Below, piece after piece: positions 35,301 to 44,098 of a DNA stretch of 64,000 nucleotides. Every line of letters starts with the position of its first letter. Position 1 is the first letter of the stretch. The stretch spans positions 1 to 64,000 of the forward strand of contig NZ_BMYF01000022.1 of NCBI RefSeq assembly GCF_014652135.1, given 5' to 3'. Source of the DNA: Mongoliitalea lutea. Its GTDB lineage: Bacteria; Bacteroidota; Bacteroidia; Cytophagales; Cyclobacteriaceae. A program made the translations under genes and the position numbers. Under the pieces are notes generated by a model. The model ran no database searches. It was given only the letters and a program-made list of their open reading frames with translations, and was not told where the DNA came from.

Positions 35301-35725
35301 ATCTGTTTTGTTAGTCCCAAACAAATAGAATGTGGTGCCTGACTACCCAAAAGTACCACCAACGAAGCTAAACCAATAATATTTCGAGGTAGTCAGGTCT
35401 TTTCCAGCATTAACCTATTGATGCTTACTGAGGATATTTACAGGAATTTGAAATCCAATGTTTCACTTGGATGCATAAATTTATATTTAACTTTTCTATG
35501 AATTACATTAATTTTTTTTATGATATTGATTAGCCAAAAAGCTGACATTATTTTGGCCTTAAAAAAATTAGGTTGATTTTTTGCTGTAAATCTCTCGACG
35601 TTAACAATAATCGGCCCGATATCAAGCATTGTTTGAAGGAATTTTGTCAGAATAAATAATTGCTATTGTGTTGGATACACCAAATAAGATTATCTTTAGA
35701 TTCAATATTATACCTCATTTACACT
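35301..35725. other. intergenic gap with a long-loop inverted repeat
   Basis: CCTGACTACC (35338-35347) and GGTAGTCAGG (35388-35397) are exact inverted repeats 40 nt apart, followed by TCTTTT. The interior (GTACCACCAACGAAGC and an AT-rich part) has no clear frame. The rest up to the lipoprotein start is AT-rich and empty. The structure could be a small RNA, a remnant of a mobile palindrome or chance. Confidence 0.5.
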
Positions 35726-36376
35726 ATGAAAAAGATTCTCTTAGCAGTTTTTGTTATGGCCTTTGCCGCCTGTTCTCCGTCCACTAAGATAACCAGATCT
35801 TGGACCAGTCCCGATAAAAGCTATGCGGGTTATGACAACATCTTTATAGCGGTAGTCATTGGTGATATTACCAAAAGGCAAGTATTGGAAGATGATATCC
35901 ATGATAAATTGCTTAAACTCGGTATAGAGTCCACGCCAAGTAATCGGGTAATTCCTCCTAACTTTTGGAACAGCACGGATTTGACTAAAAATGAAATGAT
36001 TCAGGCCATCCGAAAAGACAATAAGGATGCGGTGATGACTGTGTCATTGGTAGATGTTCAAAATGAACAGCGCTACATCCCCGGCAATATGATGATGGGC
36101 GGTCCGATGATGATGGGTCCAGGTGCTTGGGGAATGGGAGCAAACTTTGGTGGGTTTTGGGGATGGAATCATCCGATGATGATGACTCCAGGGCATATCG
36201 TCAATGACAGAAAATATTTTATCGAAATCAATGTTTATGACACTGCATCTGAATTACTAATTTGGTCTGCACAATCGCGGACATTGAATCCTCGCTCTAT
36301 GGAGAAGTTCTCTTCTGAGTTTTCAGAAATTGTTTTATTAAGAATGTTAGAAGAAGGGGTGTTGAAAACCTCTTAA
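35726..36376 (+). CDS. lipoprotein of unknown function
   Basis: Protein of 216 residues from the ATG at 35726; an upstream in-frame start at 35660 is less likely because the signal peptide begins here (MKKILLAVFVMAFAACSPST). The lipobox FAAC gives a lipid-anchored cysteine. The middle is rich in Met, Gly and Trp (a GNMMMGGPMMMGP run, then GGFWGW). The C-terminal part (YFIEINVYDTASELLIWSAQ) recalls DUF4136-type lipoproteins. The stop overlaps the convergent DUF2490 gene stop by 2 nt. Confidence 0.75.
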   Translation: MKKILLAVFVMAFAACSPSTKITRSWTSPDKSYAGYDNIFIAVVIGDITKRQVLEDDIHDKLLKLGIESTPSNRVIPPNFWNSTDLTKNEMIQAIRKDNKDAVMTVSLVDVQNEQRYIPGNMMMGGPMMMGPGAWGMGANFGGFWGWNHPMMMTPGHIVNDRKYFIEINVYDTASELLIWSAQSRTLNPRSMEKFSSEFSEIVLLRMLEEGVLKTS

Positions 36377-37131
36377 TGGCTATGGTCACTCGGGAATTCC
36401 TCAAATGTTTGAATTTTCCGGTTCTTCATAGCATTTAAGTTAATGGATAACCAAAAAACAGGGCCATGATTGATACGGATGGTTTCTGCATTCAGAGGAA
36501 TGTACCGCATGACATAGCCTAATGAGTAGGTAAAATTTGCTTTAGTTAATTGACCTAACAAGTGGGTTCGATGTTCGTATCGAAATCCACTTGTGCCAGG
36601 TCCAGTACGAAAAAGCGATTCATTCAGAAACGCCGTAGCAAATCTTGTATTAGGACTGATCAGCTCTCCAAAATTATATCTGAGCGCATTATTGAATCGC
36701 CAGCGATTGTTGAAAGAAAATTCGTCTACCAACGATTCTGAGCCTAAGTCCTGAATAAACCGGGCATCGTATCGAAATCGAAAGCTTGTGCTTAACGGTT
36801 GGCTAGATGGAACTCTGTATACCGTCTGCATCCAAGGTCTATGTTCGGAGCGCCTTAGACGTCCTTCAGAAAAAGGGTCTCCCAATCTCAAATATCCATA
36901 ACCCACGGTAGTTACCAAGTTGTCCGATAAATTATGGAATGTCAGACCAGTACGATAAATAAAGAATAAATCGTTGACAAAGTGGGCATCATTCCAAATG
37001 GCAAGTCTATTAGAAATTTGTGTTGATGTCATTACTCCCCACCAAGTTTCATAAGCAAAAGAAACATCCCGCTGTGCATAACTGGCTGTCTGGAAACAGA
37101 GGAATACTAGTAAAATTCGAATTGTCTTCAT
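36373..37131 (-). CDS. DUF2490 outer-membrane barrel protein
   Basis: Protein of 252 residues with a signal peptide (MKTIRILLVFLCFQTASYAQ). The rest alternates hydrophobic and polar residues as in a beta-barrel (RFNNALRYNFGELI, THLLGQLTKANFTYSLGYVM) and fits DUF2490, a family of presumed outer-membrane barrels of unknown cargo. A strong hairpin (37139-37171) lies just before the ATG, which is unusual. Confidence 0.75.
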   Translation of the reverse strand: MKTIRILLVFLCFQTASYAQRDVSFAYETWWGVMTSTQISNRLAIWNDAHFVNDLFFIYRTGLTFHNLSDNLVTTVGYGYLRLGDPFSEGRLRRSEHRPWMQTVYRVPSSQPLSTSFRFRYDARFIQDLGSESLVDEFSFNNRWRFNNALRYNFGELISPNTRFATAFLNESLFRTGPGTSGFRYEHRTHLLGQLTKANFTYSLGYVMRYIPLNAETIRINHGPVFWLSINLNAMKNRKIQTFEEFPSDHSH

Positions 37132-37138
37132 TAATAAT

Positions 37139-37176
37139 GGCCCAACGATTAAAATCTTTAATGGTTGGGCCTTTTT
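37139..37176. terminator. long hairpin between the DUF2490 and DUF6515 genes
   Basis: GGCCCAAC (37139-37146) pairs with GTTGGGCC (37164-37171), and ATTAAA with TTTAAT inside. The T5 tail (37172-37176) lies on +, while both neighbours are on the minus strand. It separates the two minus-strand genes and sits 7 nt before the DUF2490 start codon, so it might instead act on that mRNA leader. Confidence 0.6.
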
Positions 37177-37201
37177 ATGGATAAATTATTTTACTGCTAT
37201 T

Positions 37202-38518
37202 TTAAGAGTCTTCCGTGTTTTCCTCGGATTCTACATACACTACCTCGTACATGTTTCTACCATTGACCTGCACTGGGAGATAATAGGTTTCTCCAAATCT
37301 GATAAAGGTTTTATCTCCAATTTTCACCTCTTCGCCACCTTCGGAAAGGTTTTCTACTAATGTTCCTGCGGTAGGAGGGACGACTCGGAAACCATTGGGA
37401 GTTTCTTCAAAGTAAGCACCACCCCAATAGAGATTATACTCGTTGTCTGCAACTGCAACTTTTTCGAAATTATCTGGGATTGACCTCACTTCAGCTCCAA
37501 TAGGTGCTGGAACTACTACATATCCTTCGTCATCTCTTTGGTAAAATACTCCATCAACATAATGGTATTCATTGATGACATTTGTCACATTCGTAATGTT
37601 CGTAATATTGGTTTCATTAATAATGTTTGTTTCATTGACCACATTGACCACTTGCGCTTGCGGTGGAAGCATGGGTGTATGAAAGCCCCATGGATGCCAC
37701 ATAGGTCCCCAAAACATTGGTCTAAAAGGAAACCAGAAAAATGCATGCATGGAATAAATGCGGAAGCCACCCCACATGAAGGGAGGACGCATCATCATGG
37801 GATGCATTACATTCACCCGGACAAATGTATTTCGCTGGGCATTAATATTGATTTGATTATTATTACCAATATTAATATTGTTACCACCTCCCGGCCTGCT
37901 AGGACGATTATTGATGTTATTGTTGGGATTTCTATCTCTATTTCCAGTCGTATTTCTATCTCCTCTGTTACCGACTGTTTCATTTCTATTTCCACTCGTA
38001 TTTCGGTCTCCACGATTACCTGTGTTTCCTCTGTCCACAGTATTTCGGTCATTTCGAGTAGCATTCCCTCTATCCAAATTCCCTCGATCAATGGCTGCAC
38101 GATCCCTTTGCTGTCTGTTGTCACTGATAGAGCGGTCTTGTCTACCCGGTTGAGCGCTAGGTCTTCTGTCCTGTTGGCGTTGGGCACCTCCTGTGATAGA
38201 CCCTTGCGATGGTCTGGAGGGAGACATGCCAGGATTGGAAGGTCTATTAGCGCCTTGAGTACTTGGATTTCGACCGGGTTGCATGGCTCCTCTATTGGTA
38301 GGTGGAGCACTTGGTCTGGATGGTGCCGCCGCTGGTCTTGTTGGTGCCCCACCTCTGTTCATGTTAGTTGGTGCTCCTCGGGAAGCTGCTGCACCTGATG
38401 CCCTGCCCGTGGATGGATGATTCATTCGTTGGGCAAAGTTCTGAGTAGGTTCCAAAAACAGGATGGTAATAATGCAACCTATAAAATAAAACTTGAAGTA
38501 TTTATTGGAAAAGTTCAT
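37202..38518 (-). CDS. DUF6515 family secreted protein, Asn/Arg/Gly-rich
   Basis: Protein of 438 residues from the ATG at 38518 (signal peptide MNFSNKYFKFYFIGCIITIL then FLEPTQNFAQ). A start 12 nt upstream is possible, but one 87 nt upstream would invade the preceding gene. The first half is low-complexity (RPSAPPTNRGAM, NRGDRNTSGNRNE, NNNINNRPSRPG), followed by a Trp/Phe/Met-rich hydrophobic part. The C-terminal 130 residues match DUF6515: YVDGVFYQRDDEGYVVVPAP and GGAYFEETPNGFRVVPP. Function unknown; probably cell-surface. It starts 1 nt after the DUF2092 gene stop, so they are co-transcribed. Confidence 0.8.
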   Translation of the reverse strand: MNFSNKYFKFYFIGCIITILFLEPTQNFAQRMNHPSTGRASGAAASRGAPTNMNRGGAPTRPAAAPSRPSAPPTNRGAMQPGRNPSTQGANRPSNPGMSPSRPSQGSITGGAQRQQDRRPSAQPGRQDRSISDNRQQRDRAAIDRGNLDRGNATRNDRNTVDRGNTGNRGDRNTSGNRNETVGNRGDRNTTGNRDRNPNNNINNRPSRPGGGNNINIGNNNQININAQRNTFVRVNVMHPMMMRPPFMWGGFRIYSMHAFFWFPFRPMFWGPMWHPWGFHTPMLPPQAQVVNVVNETNIINETNITNITNVTNVINEYHYVDGVFYQRDDEGYVVVPAPIGAEVRSIPDNFEKVAVADNEYNLYWGGAYFEETPNGFRVVPPTAGTLVENLSEGGEEVKIGDKTFIRFGETYYLPVQVNGRNMYEVVYVESEENTEDS

Positions 38519-38519
38519 A

Positions 38520-39269
38520 TCAGTTTTCATTGGAATAGGTGGATGATTTGGAAAGTATCTGCATACGGGTAGCCGTTTCAGGAACGGTAAAGTCAAAAAT
38601 GGCATCCGGTAAATCAGGATTCAATACCCAATTCGAGAAAACACCTTCAAATTGCAAAGTATGAGAAGATTGTAAATCGTGAATCACATAGCGCAGGGGT
38701 AGGGTAAAGGTATCATTGCTAAACCATATTTGTACATTGGTTTCTTCTCCGTAAGCAACGATATGATGCGCCTGCTTCCCCTCGAGTTTTACCAGCCCCA
38801 TGTAGCTGATGGTATGATGTGTTTCGATCAAATCATCAGTAAAGGCCGGATAAAAGAAGTCTGCAGCAGGAAACTCTATATCATATTCCTGATTAACGAA
38901 ATCGATAGCATCTGGTATGTTTTCTGGTGTTTCAATAAACCCATATTGATTGGTGGTAAGATTGTAGAATAACAAGAGATCACCATGATGCCAGATTCCC
39001 AACTGCCCTTCCTTAGACTCAGTGCGAATATGCATTTTATCTGGGCCAACCATGTAAACTTCATGCGAACGAAACGCTTTTGTCAATCCTTTATCTTCTA
39101 CCCATTCATCCTGAGAGGTGAAAACATGAAATTGACAGGATTTAAGTTCTCCCAATAAATCACTCATACGATCCAAGAGTAAAACGGCTTGATGGTCCAC
39201 TTGCTGGGCTTGAAGGTAGGAAAATAGCCAACCTAAATAACAAAGGTTTGTAAGTATGATTTTTTTCAT
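38520..39269 (-). CDS. DUF2092 family periplasmic protein
   Basis: Protein of 249 residues from the ATG at 39269 (signal peptide MKKIILTNLCYLGWLFSYLQAQ); an earlier in-frame ATG at 39317 would add a non-hydrophobic prefix. It matches DUF2092: an early helix (HQAVLLLDRMSDLLGELKSC) then beta strands (DKMHIRTESKEGQLGIWHHG, ITLPLRYVI-like). The family has a LolA/LolB-like fold, so lipid or lipoprotein handling is possible but unproven. It begins an operon with the DUF6515 gene. Confidence 0.8.
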   Translation of the reverse strand: MKKIILTNLCYLGWLFSYLQAQQVDHQAVLLLDRMSDLLGELKSCQFHVFTSQDEWVEDKGLTKAFRSHEVYMVGPDKMHIRTESKEGQLGIWHHGDLLLFYNLTTNQYGFIETPENIPDAIDFVNQEYDIEFPAADFFYPAFTDDLIETHHTISYMGLVKLEGKQAHHIVAYGEETNVQIWFSNDTFTLPLRYVIHDLQSSHTLQFEGVFSNWVLNPDLPDAIFDFTVPETATRMQILSKSSTYSNEN

Positions 39270-39440
39270 AAGCTTTTTTGTAAAAATCTTGAAATTATGC
39301 GGTAAAAGGATTTTCAAACTTGTGGAAGTAAAAATAAATTAAATTTTAAAGAATCGGGGTAGGCTTTGCCAATATTTCTGGAATTTGTGCAAGCCTTAAA
39401 ATAAAATTCTCTTAATTTGTACAAATTTTAAAACAGAATT

Positions 39441-40082
39441 ATGAAGATTTATTTTTGGACCATGGCTGTTTTCATCGGCTTGCTTTTTGTTTCCTGCCTA
39501 CCCAGCAATCGGCCGGATGATATCAGTGACCTCGCTGTAGTCTACACCAACTTCAATCCGGAGTTTCAATTCAATCAAGGGACCACCTATGCGTTACCGC
39601 CAAATGTCATCATTTTGACTTCTGAGGGGGTGACTCCCGGAGAGCGTCCACCTACCTTGGATTTTGTAGCCAATCAGCAGTTATTGAATGTGATGCGAAA
39701 CAATATGAATGCTAGAGGATTTACTCTGGTCAATATCCAAAATCAACCTGATTTTATTCTTTTTCCAACGGTCACAACCGAGGGTAGAGAAATTTTATTT
39801 GATTATGACTCCCAGTTTTGGACATGGTGGTTTCCCGAATTAGGACCTGGCATAAGATTCCAGTATCCCAATTTTAGCCCTTTGATTAATAATTCATTCA
39901 ATACGGGAACTTTGTTGATGCAATTGGTCGACAATAGAAACCGCACCTCTAATGCACCGCTTCCGGTTCATTGGGTGGGAGTAGTTAACATGGGATTAAG
40001 CCAATCCCTTTCTGACAACACCACACGTGCCATCCAGGGTATCAATCAAGCTTTTAATCAAACACCAGCTATCTCCAGGTAA
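39441..40082 (+). CDS. DUF4136 lipoprotein
   Basis: Protein of 213 residues with a lipoprotein signal (MKIYFWTMAVFIGLLFVSCL, lipobox FVSC). The body matches DUF4136 (YTNFNPEFQFNQGTTYALPP, NMNARGFTLVNIQNQPDFIL). Members are small envelope lipoproteins of unknown role. It heads a three-gene set with gaps of 2 and 17 nt to two further secreted proteins. Confidence 0.85.
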   Translation: MKIYFWTMAVFIGLLFVSCLPSNRPDDISDLAVVYTNFNPEFQFNQGTTYALPPNVIILTSEGVTPGERPPTLDFVANQQLLNVMRNNMNARGFTLVNIQNQPDFILFPTVTTEGREILFDYDSQFWTWWFPELGPGIRFQYPNFSPLINNSFNTGTLLMQLVDNRNRTSNAPLPVHWVGVVNMGLSQSLSDNTTRAIQGINQAFNQTPAISR

Positions 40083-40084
40083 TC

Positions 40085-40687
40085 ATGAGGAATATATTGA
40101 TCATTTTCGTTTTTTTAGTAGTTGTCGCTGTACCTTTTAGTGTGCAAGCACAAAATGGATCTATCATTGCCATCAATTATGCTCCCGCTTTGCCTTTGGG
40201 GAATACCGCTAACTTCGCATCCAATTTTACAGGTAGGGGAGTGAGTTTTGAAACGTATTTTATGAAAACCAAAAACTCCGGTTTTGGGATTGAACTTGTT
40301 ACCAATGGGTTTGCAGATAAGCGGAGTAATGAAAGCGTCCATGCAGGCACTGTAACTGTGACAGGGAATCAGTTCAGAGCTGGTTCAGCTACCTCCATTA
40401 TGCCAACCTACATATTTGTGATAGGTGACAATAGTACCTTTAAACCCTTTCTTTCCTTGGGTACAGGTTTGAGCTTTTTGACGCATCAACGGGACATGGG
40501 CATTTTCGTCCAACGGGAAACGGCCACACATGTAGCTGTAAGACCTGAAGTGGGAGCAATGTTTAAAATCAGTGATTATGTAGGGATCAAGGTTTCTTCA
40601 AAATATTATCAAACCTTCGGAAGTGAGGCCATAGATGCGCAGTCGTTTATAGGCTTCAATCTTGGTTTTGTAATGCTCAATTTCTAA
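40085..40687 (+). CDS. outer-membrane beta-barrel protein
   Basis: Protein of 200 residues with a signal peptide ending VQAQNG. Alternating strands and a C-terminal aromatic residue (FNLGFVMLNF) fit a small beta-barrel of the OmpA/Ail kind. It lies between DUF4136 and a small helical secreted protein and shares their transcript. The role is unknown. Confidence 0.75.
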   Translation: MRNILIIFVFLVVVAVPFSVQAQNGSIIAINYAPALPLGNTANFASNFTGRGVSFETYFMKTKNSGFGIELVTNGFADKRSNESVHAGTVTVTGNQFRAGSATSIMPTYIFVIGDNSTFKPFLSLGTGLSFLTHQRDMGIFVQRETATHVAVRPEVGAMFKISDYVGIKVSSKYYQTFGSEAIDAQSFIGFNLGFVMLNF

Positions 40688-40704
40688 CCTATAATCATAT
40701 TTCT

Positions 40705-41172
40705 ATGAAAAAGCAGGTTCTTATTCTTGTAATTTTAGTGATTTCCCCCTTTGTTAGCTGGGCACAAGGTTCTGTTTCAGATGAAATCGTCTTAATCCAA
40801 AGTGCTTTTGGTATGGAAAAAAGAGCCTTGGTAGAAGACTATATGGGTTTTGCTAAAACCTCCCAATTTTGGATGGTCTACGAAAGTTATGAAGCAGAAC
40901 GCAGAGCTTTGATCAAGCAGCGGATTTTGACGATCAACGATTATTTGGAAAGTTTTGAAAGGTTGACCGATGCGGATGCCAACCGTATCGCCCGTGCAAT
41001 TATTGCGAATAATATATCTATTGCCAATTTGCAAAAGCGTTATCACAAGCGCTTTAATAAAGTTGTTTCTCCTACAGAAACTGCGAAGTTTATGCAGCTG
41101 GATTCGTTTATTCAGAATACGATTCTTTTAGCTATGGCGGAGAGTTTGCCGTTTACTGGGGAAAAGAAGTGA
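40705..41172 (+). CDS. small helical secreted protein
   Basis: Protein of 155 residues with a signal peptide (MKKQVLILVILVISPFVSWAQ). The mature part is helical and charged (FGMEKRALVEDYMGFAKTSQ, RYHKRFNKVVSPTETAKFM), resembling small periplasmic proteins of the Spy/CpxP size class, but I cannot assign a family. It is 17 nt downstream of the barrel gene. Confidence 0.65.
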   Translation: MKKQVLILVILVISPFVSWAQGSVSDEIVLIQSAFGMEKRALVEDYMGFAKTSQFWMVYESYEAERRALIKQRILTINDYLESFERLTDADANRIARAIIANNISIANLQKRYHKRFNKVVSPTETAKFMQLDSFIQNTILLAMAESLPFTGEKK

Positions 41173-41207
41173 TTTAGTATAGCAACAATAAAAGAATATT
41201 CAGAACT

Positions 41208-42290
41208 TTAGTTCATAGGAACTTTATAAATAAAGGCATTAACATTCATACCTGCACCGACTGATGCAAATACTAACGTATCTCCAGGTTTTATTTCCTG
41301 TCCTTCCATTTCTCCTCTGATAATGATATCATATAATACAGGAACTGTTGCAACTGAATTGTTTCCTATTTTTGAAATAATCATAGGCATCACCTCTCTC
41401 GGCCATTCTTTATGACCAAAAAGCTTGAATGTCCGTTCCAAAATCGCAGCATCCATTTTGGCATTGGCCTGATGAATCAATACTTTGTTGATATCTGAAA
41501 TATCCAATCCAGCTTTCTCAATGGTTTCTTTTACCAAAATCGGCACCGTGCTGATGGCATACTCATACAGCTTTCGACCATTCATTTTGATAAACAAGGT
41601 GTCATCTTGATAATCAGAGGAATAAGAAACACCCATATTCAACAAATGTGCATGGTTAAGCGTGTCAGTTCTCGTCTTATGGGTTAGGATCCCAATGGCC
41701 TTATCCGTTTCAATCCCTTCTACGACCACAGCACCTGCACCATCCGAATAAATCATGGCATCAATGTCATGCGGATCTGCAATTCTGGACAAATTCTCTG
41801 TGCCGATCACTAAGGCACGTCTGGCATCACCGGACTTGATAAAATAATCCGCTTGGATCATTCCTTGAACCCATCCTGGACAACCAAAAGGTAGATCATA
41901 GGCCACACAGTCCGGATTGGCGATCTGCAACAAATGCTTGATCCGGGAAGCAAGGGTAGGGACCATGTCCACCTTACGATTATGATCCTGTAAGTCCCCG
42001 AAATTGTGAGCTACAATGATATAGTCTAATGATTCTTTATCAATACCTGCGTTTGCAATCGCTTCCTGAGCTGCAAAAAAGCCCATATCGGAAGTATTCA
42101 AATGGGAGGGAAGATACCTGCGCTCTTCTATTTCGGTGATTTCCTGAAGTTTCTTGACAATATCCTCGTTCGCTTTGGGAAATTTCTCCCCCTTCTCATT
42201 TAAAAACTCATTGGATAAAAAATCTTCATTCTTAACAATCAGTTCCGGCAAATACTTGCCAGAACCGATGATAACAGTTTTAATCGGCAT
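41208..42290 (-). CDS. 3-oxoacyl-ACP synthase III-like enzyme
   Basis: Enzyme of 360 residues in the FabH/KAS III family, which condenses an acyl-CoA starter with malonyl-ACP. The catalytic set is complete: cysteine in YDLPFGCPGW, histidine in IHQANAKMD and asparagine in GNNSVATVP. At 360 residues it is longer than FabH (about 320) and resembles KAS III-like paralogs of Bacteroidota that may make specialised lipids. It is not next to other fatty-acid genes, so true FabH function is uncertain. Confidence 0.88.
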   Translation of the reverse strand: MPIKTVIIGSGKYLPELIVKNEDFLSNEFLNEKGEKFPKANEDIVKKLQEITEIEERRYLPSHLNTSDMGFFAAQEAIANAGIDKESLDYIIVAHNFGDLQDHNRKVDMVPTLASRIKHLLQIANPDCVAYDLPFGCPGWVQGMIQADYFIKSGDARRALVIGTENLSRIADPHDIDAMIYSDGAGAVVVEGIETDKAIGILTHKTRTDTLNHAHLLNMGVSYSSDYQDDTLFIKMNGRKLYEYAISTVPILVKETIEKAGLDISDINKVLIHQANAKMDAAILERTFKLFGHKEWPREVMPMIISKIGNNSVATVPVLYDIIIRGEMEGQEIKPGDTLVFASVGAGMNVNAFIYKVPMN

Positions 42291-42413
42291 AAATTATAAT
42301 TCCTTTGGTGATTTTTATAGCTTTGTAAGTTACGCAATAAAACTAAATTGCATTACAGGTTTTCGAATAAATTCTTTAAATCTTTAGCAAGTTTCTAAAT
42401 TAAGAGTCAAATT

Positions 42414-43007
42414 ATGCCAAATAAATTATTTCTAATATTCATTTTTACCAAATTACTTTCCTTTGAGACATTTGCCCAATCGAAGCAACAATACGATATT
42501 TCAATTGCTGGCATTTCCATAGGAGAGATGACTGCTGAAAAAAAACCGCAGGGAGAAGAGGTCATGTACCAGTTGAAAAGCAATGTGAGTTTTTGGTTTT
42601 TTGGAAAAATCAATTTGGAGTACCAGACCCTATCGGTGTATAAAAACAATAAACTTATTCGCTCCGATGTAAACTCAAGTACCAATAAAGGAGATTTCAA
42701 GAGTAAAATTCGATATAATACGGATCAATACGATGTAAAAGCTACGAATTACAAATTTGAATTGGATACGGCCTATACCCGCCCCTTATTCTTTAGTTCA
42801 GTCTCCTTTTTTTTTGACGAGCCTGTGAATGTAAATGAATTTATTGCGGAATCTTATGGTATTATTAGCCCTATTAAAAAGGTAAAAGACTACTACGAAG
42901 TTCAAGTAAATGGTAATACCAATCGCTATTATTACATCGATGGCAAACTTGATCGTGCCGTGATGGAGTTTCCCATAAAAAATTATGTAGTTAAACGAAA
43001 GAAATAA
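42414..43007 (+). CDS. DUF6134 family secreted protein
   Basis: Protein of 197 residues with a signal peptide ending TFAQS. The mature part matches DUF6134: YDISIAGISIGEMTAEKKPQ, YQTLSVYKNNKLIRSDVNSS, then RYYYIDGKLDRAVMEFP. It probably forms a beta-rich periplasmic domain of unknown role. Confidence 0.75.
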   Translation: MPNKLFLIFIFTKLLSFETFAQSKQQYDISIAGISIGEMTAEKKPQGEEVMYQLKSNVSFWFFGKINLEYQTLSVYKNNKLIRSDVNSSTNKGDFKSKIRYNTDQYDVKATNYKFELDTAYTRPLFFSSVSFFFDEPVNVNEFIAESYGIISPIKKVKDYYEVQVNGNTNRYYYIDGKLDRAVMEFPIKNYVVKRKK

Positions 43008-43073
43008 TATTATTTGTTTGAGCTTTTTATCAAAATCGGCCAGGCTGTCCTAGATTTATAATTCTTAAAGTTC

Positions 43074-43290
43074 AACTGTCCACGAATGGCACTATTTACA
43101 CGAAAAATAAATGCAAAAGGTAATAAGAAGGAAGTAAAAAGGGAGGTCTCCGCCACTTAAGCTTCCACTCTCCCTTAAAATTATTTCTACCTTAGATCTA
43201 CTTTATTTCTACCTTATTTCAATAGTACTCAAATACGTATTTCTAAGACAAATCAAGTCCAATGTCTAGCGTCTTATGTCTAATATCTAA
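43074..43290 (+). repeat. intergenic repeat, copy A
   Basis: It matches 43712-43927. Shared landmarks in order are CTGTCCACRAATGG, TTACACGAAAAATAAA, GGAGGTCTCCGC, TCTCCCTTAAAATTATTTC, CTTTATTTCTACCTTATTTC, AATAGTACTCAAATACGTAT and GACAAATCAAGTC. The opening motif is shared with the repeats at 25072 and 29495. Confidence 0.8.
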
Positions 43291-43711
43291 AAATCAGCTC
43301 GCTAGCTCGCAATTGCACGAAGTTCTCCAACATCAGTAGATAATAAGGATTTGCAATCCTCTAAAGGGATTAGTTTTTATAGGAATTTATTAGCTGCAAT
43401 TTGGACTTAATTTATTGATGCTCTTTGCTTTCATTGTCGTTACTTTTGTCATTGCCACAAAAGTAACCAAAAAGGCTAGTCAGAAAAATCCTTCCGCCCG
43501 CAGGGCCCACGCCGGCGCAGTTTTCTGACGTCCCACCCGCAGCAGTACTACCTGCGATTGTTGGAAAAAGAAGCGTAAAGAACCTTATATCTATACAATA
43601 ATCAATCTGTATCAAATCTGTTTAATCTCTTTTATCTGTGAGAGGTTTGCGAGAGTTTTCCGGTTTTCTGACGTCCCACCCGCAACAGTACTACCAGCAA
43701 TTGGAGTTATA

Positions 43712-43927
43712 AGCTGTCCACAAATGGTACTAATTACACGAAAAATAAAGGCATAAGGTAATAAGGAGAAAGGAAAAATGGAGGTCTCCGCTACTAAAAC
43801 TCTAACTCTCCCTTAAAATTATTTCAACCTTATATCTACTTTATTTCTACCTTATTTCAATAGTACTCAAATACGTATTTCTAAGACAAATCAAGTCTAA
43901 TGTCTGGCGTCTAATGTCTAATGTCTA
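43712..43927 (+). repeat. intergenic repeat, copy B
   Basis: Second copy of the unit at 43074-43290, in the same orientation and 0.64 kb away. A fragment of its right half recurs at 43935-43996, so the array has grown by partial duplication. Confidence 0.8.
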
Positions 43928-44098
43928 TTTCAATTTATTTCTACTTTATTTCAATAGTACTCAAATACGTTTTTCTAAGGCAAATCAAGTCTAGCGTTCC
44001 ACGAAAATCTGTCTTGCTTCTTGATTATTGACTCTAATCTCTCGCTTCTCATCTCTCGTCTCTAGCATCTCGCATCTCGTCTCTCGCTTCTATAACTT

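Larger units (their letters stand above)
43008..44098. other. 1.1-kb repeat-rich gap
   Basis: No credible gene. It holds two copies of a roughly 217-bp repeat (43074-43290, 43712-43927) with a third partial copy at about 43935-43996. It also has two copies of a TTTCTGACGTCCCACCCGCA element (43522-43560, 43666-43704), and a degenerate TCTCGC/TCTCGT/CATCTC tract at about 44036-44093. The minus-strand frame 43412-43615 spans the TTTCTGACGTCCC element and looks like repeat DNA. Confidence 0.7.

Noticed and set aside
37538-38398. 286-residue frame on the plus strand over the DUF6515 gene
   Set aside because: Composed of Ser/Ile-rich low complexity that mirrors the repeats of the minus-strand gene; the latter has a signal peptide and a family match.
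43412-43615. 67-residue minus-strand frame
   Set aside because: It spans the duplicated TTTCTGACGTCCC element and reads like repeat DNA rather than protein.
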